DNA of 6,260 nt from Kiritimatiellales bacterium (lineage in GTDB: Bacteria > Verrucomicrobiota > Kiritimatiellia > Kiritimatiellales > Pontiellaceae): positions 1 through 6,260 of the forward strand of contig JAIPIO010000233.1 in assembly GCA_021734595.1 (NCBI GenBank), given 5' to 3'. How positions within the stretch are numbered: the stretch's first letter is position 1; the number at the start of each line of letters is the position of its first letter. Both the position numbers and the translations under genes were made by a program. The notes under the pieces are model-generated. The model saw nothing but the letters and a program-made list of their open reading frames with translations, had not been told where the DNA came from and made no database searches. Positions 6,140-6,260 of this stretch are shown here, one piece after another.

Positions 6140-6148
6140 TCGAACTGA

Positions 6149-6260
6149 ATTACCAGGCATGGGGTTGCTTTCAACGATCCGTGCATAGAGCATTTTGTAA
6201 ACTACCTGGTTGGCGAGAAGACCGCCTCCGAGCATACGGTCAGCAACTACCTGATGGATA
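6149..6260 (+). CDS. Tyrosine recombinase XerC/XerD-type, N-terminal fragment
   Basis: The frame is open from after the TGA at 6146-6148 to the window edge. It encodes NDPCIEHFVNYLVGEKTASE followed by HTVSNYLMD, which matches the start of the SAM-like core-binding domain of XerC/XerD (F-x-x-Y-L-x-x-E-K-x-x-S-x-x-T-x-x-x-Y-x-x-D). These recombinases resolve chromosome dimers at dif with their partner. The catalytic R-H-R-Y domain would lie beyond the window. Position after dprA-topA favours xerC, as in Bacillus-type gene order. Oddity: between the stop and the conserved residues there is no ATG, GTG or TTG in frame; the ATG at 6159 is in another frame and reads only MGLLSTIRA before a stop. 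The start given is simply the beginning of the open frame. The next in-frame ATG (6254) is inside the domain. The family is likely; the exact 5' end is unresolved. Confidence 0.7.
   Translation, partial: MTRHGVAFNDPCIEHFVNYLVGEKTASEHTVSNYLMD

Noticed and set aside
5917..6186. 89-aa antisense frame across the intergenic region
   Set aside because: It includes the reverse reading of the CTTTGCG repeat (RKDAKK) and palindromic repeats, with no domain or good start context.
6181..6260. GTG at 6181 as a gene start
   Set aside because: Its frame gives VHRAFCKLPGWRED, unrelated to the clear Xer signature in the neighbouring frame.

Overview
The window carries two housekeeping DNA-metabolism genes, one secreted carbohydrate-active-type gene, a repeat-rich intergenic stretch with one small putative lipoprotein gene, and the 5' end of a recombinase gene, all on the + strand. 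GC-rich coding DNA, Shine-Dalgarno sites, a secreted beta-helix enzyme of the polysaccharide-degradation type, and intergenic repeats (TTCCAA..TTGGAA dyads, GAACCACGGA units, CTTTGCG units) together suggest a bacterium of the Planctomycetes-Verrucomicrobia-Chlamydiae group. A Kiritimatiellota (Pontiella-like) genome is my best guess. The lineage is an inference from general resemblance; no rRNA or other marker is present to prove it.

Layout: (1) nt 1-808, the 3' part of dprA (Smf), whose beginning lies outside the window. (2) nt 846-3398, complete topA (DNA topoisomerase I, 850 aa), 37 bp after dprA and probably co-transcribed with it. Its catalytic core is normal, but the usual zinc-ribbon tail is replaced by three diverged repeats of about 70-75 aa. 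(3) nt 3399-3589, an intergenic region dense in dyads: TTCCA..TGGAA palindromes inside a 12-bp inverted repeat, then a CACGTG-rich array, then a perfect 12-bp palindrome touching the next ribosome binding site. (4) nt 3590-5635, a 681-aa exported right-handed parallel beta-helix protein resembling glycoside hydrolase family 141. (5) nt 5636-6148, another TTCCAA dyad cluster, a tandem 32/33-bp repeat, a small lipoprotein-like ORF (5829-5990), a second dyad pair, and GGCARAATRAT and CTTTGCG repeats. (6) nt 6149-6260, the N-terminal part of a XerC/XerD-type tyrosine recombinase running off the right edge, with no canonical start codon in its frame.

How the genes fit together: dprA, topA and xerC are neighbours in this order in several bacterial groups (for example the dprA-topA-gid-xerC region of Bacillus). 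DprA loads RecA on incoming single-stranded DNA, TopA relaxes negative supercoils, and XerC/D resolves chromosome dimers. The beta-helix gene and its repeat-laden flanks look like a cargo insertion in that backbone. I see no CRISPR array, transposase, tRNA or rRNA, and no clear evidence of an undescribed defence or mobile system. The most unusual items are the TopA tail, the dyad-rich leader of the beta-helix gene, and the broken or non-canonical start of the recombinase gene.
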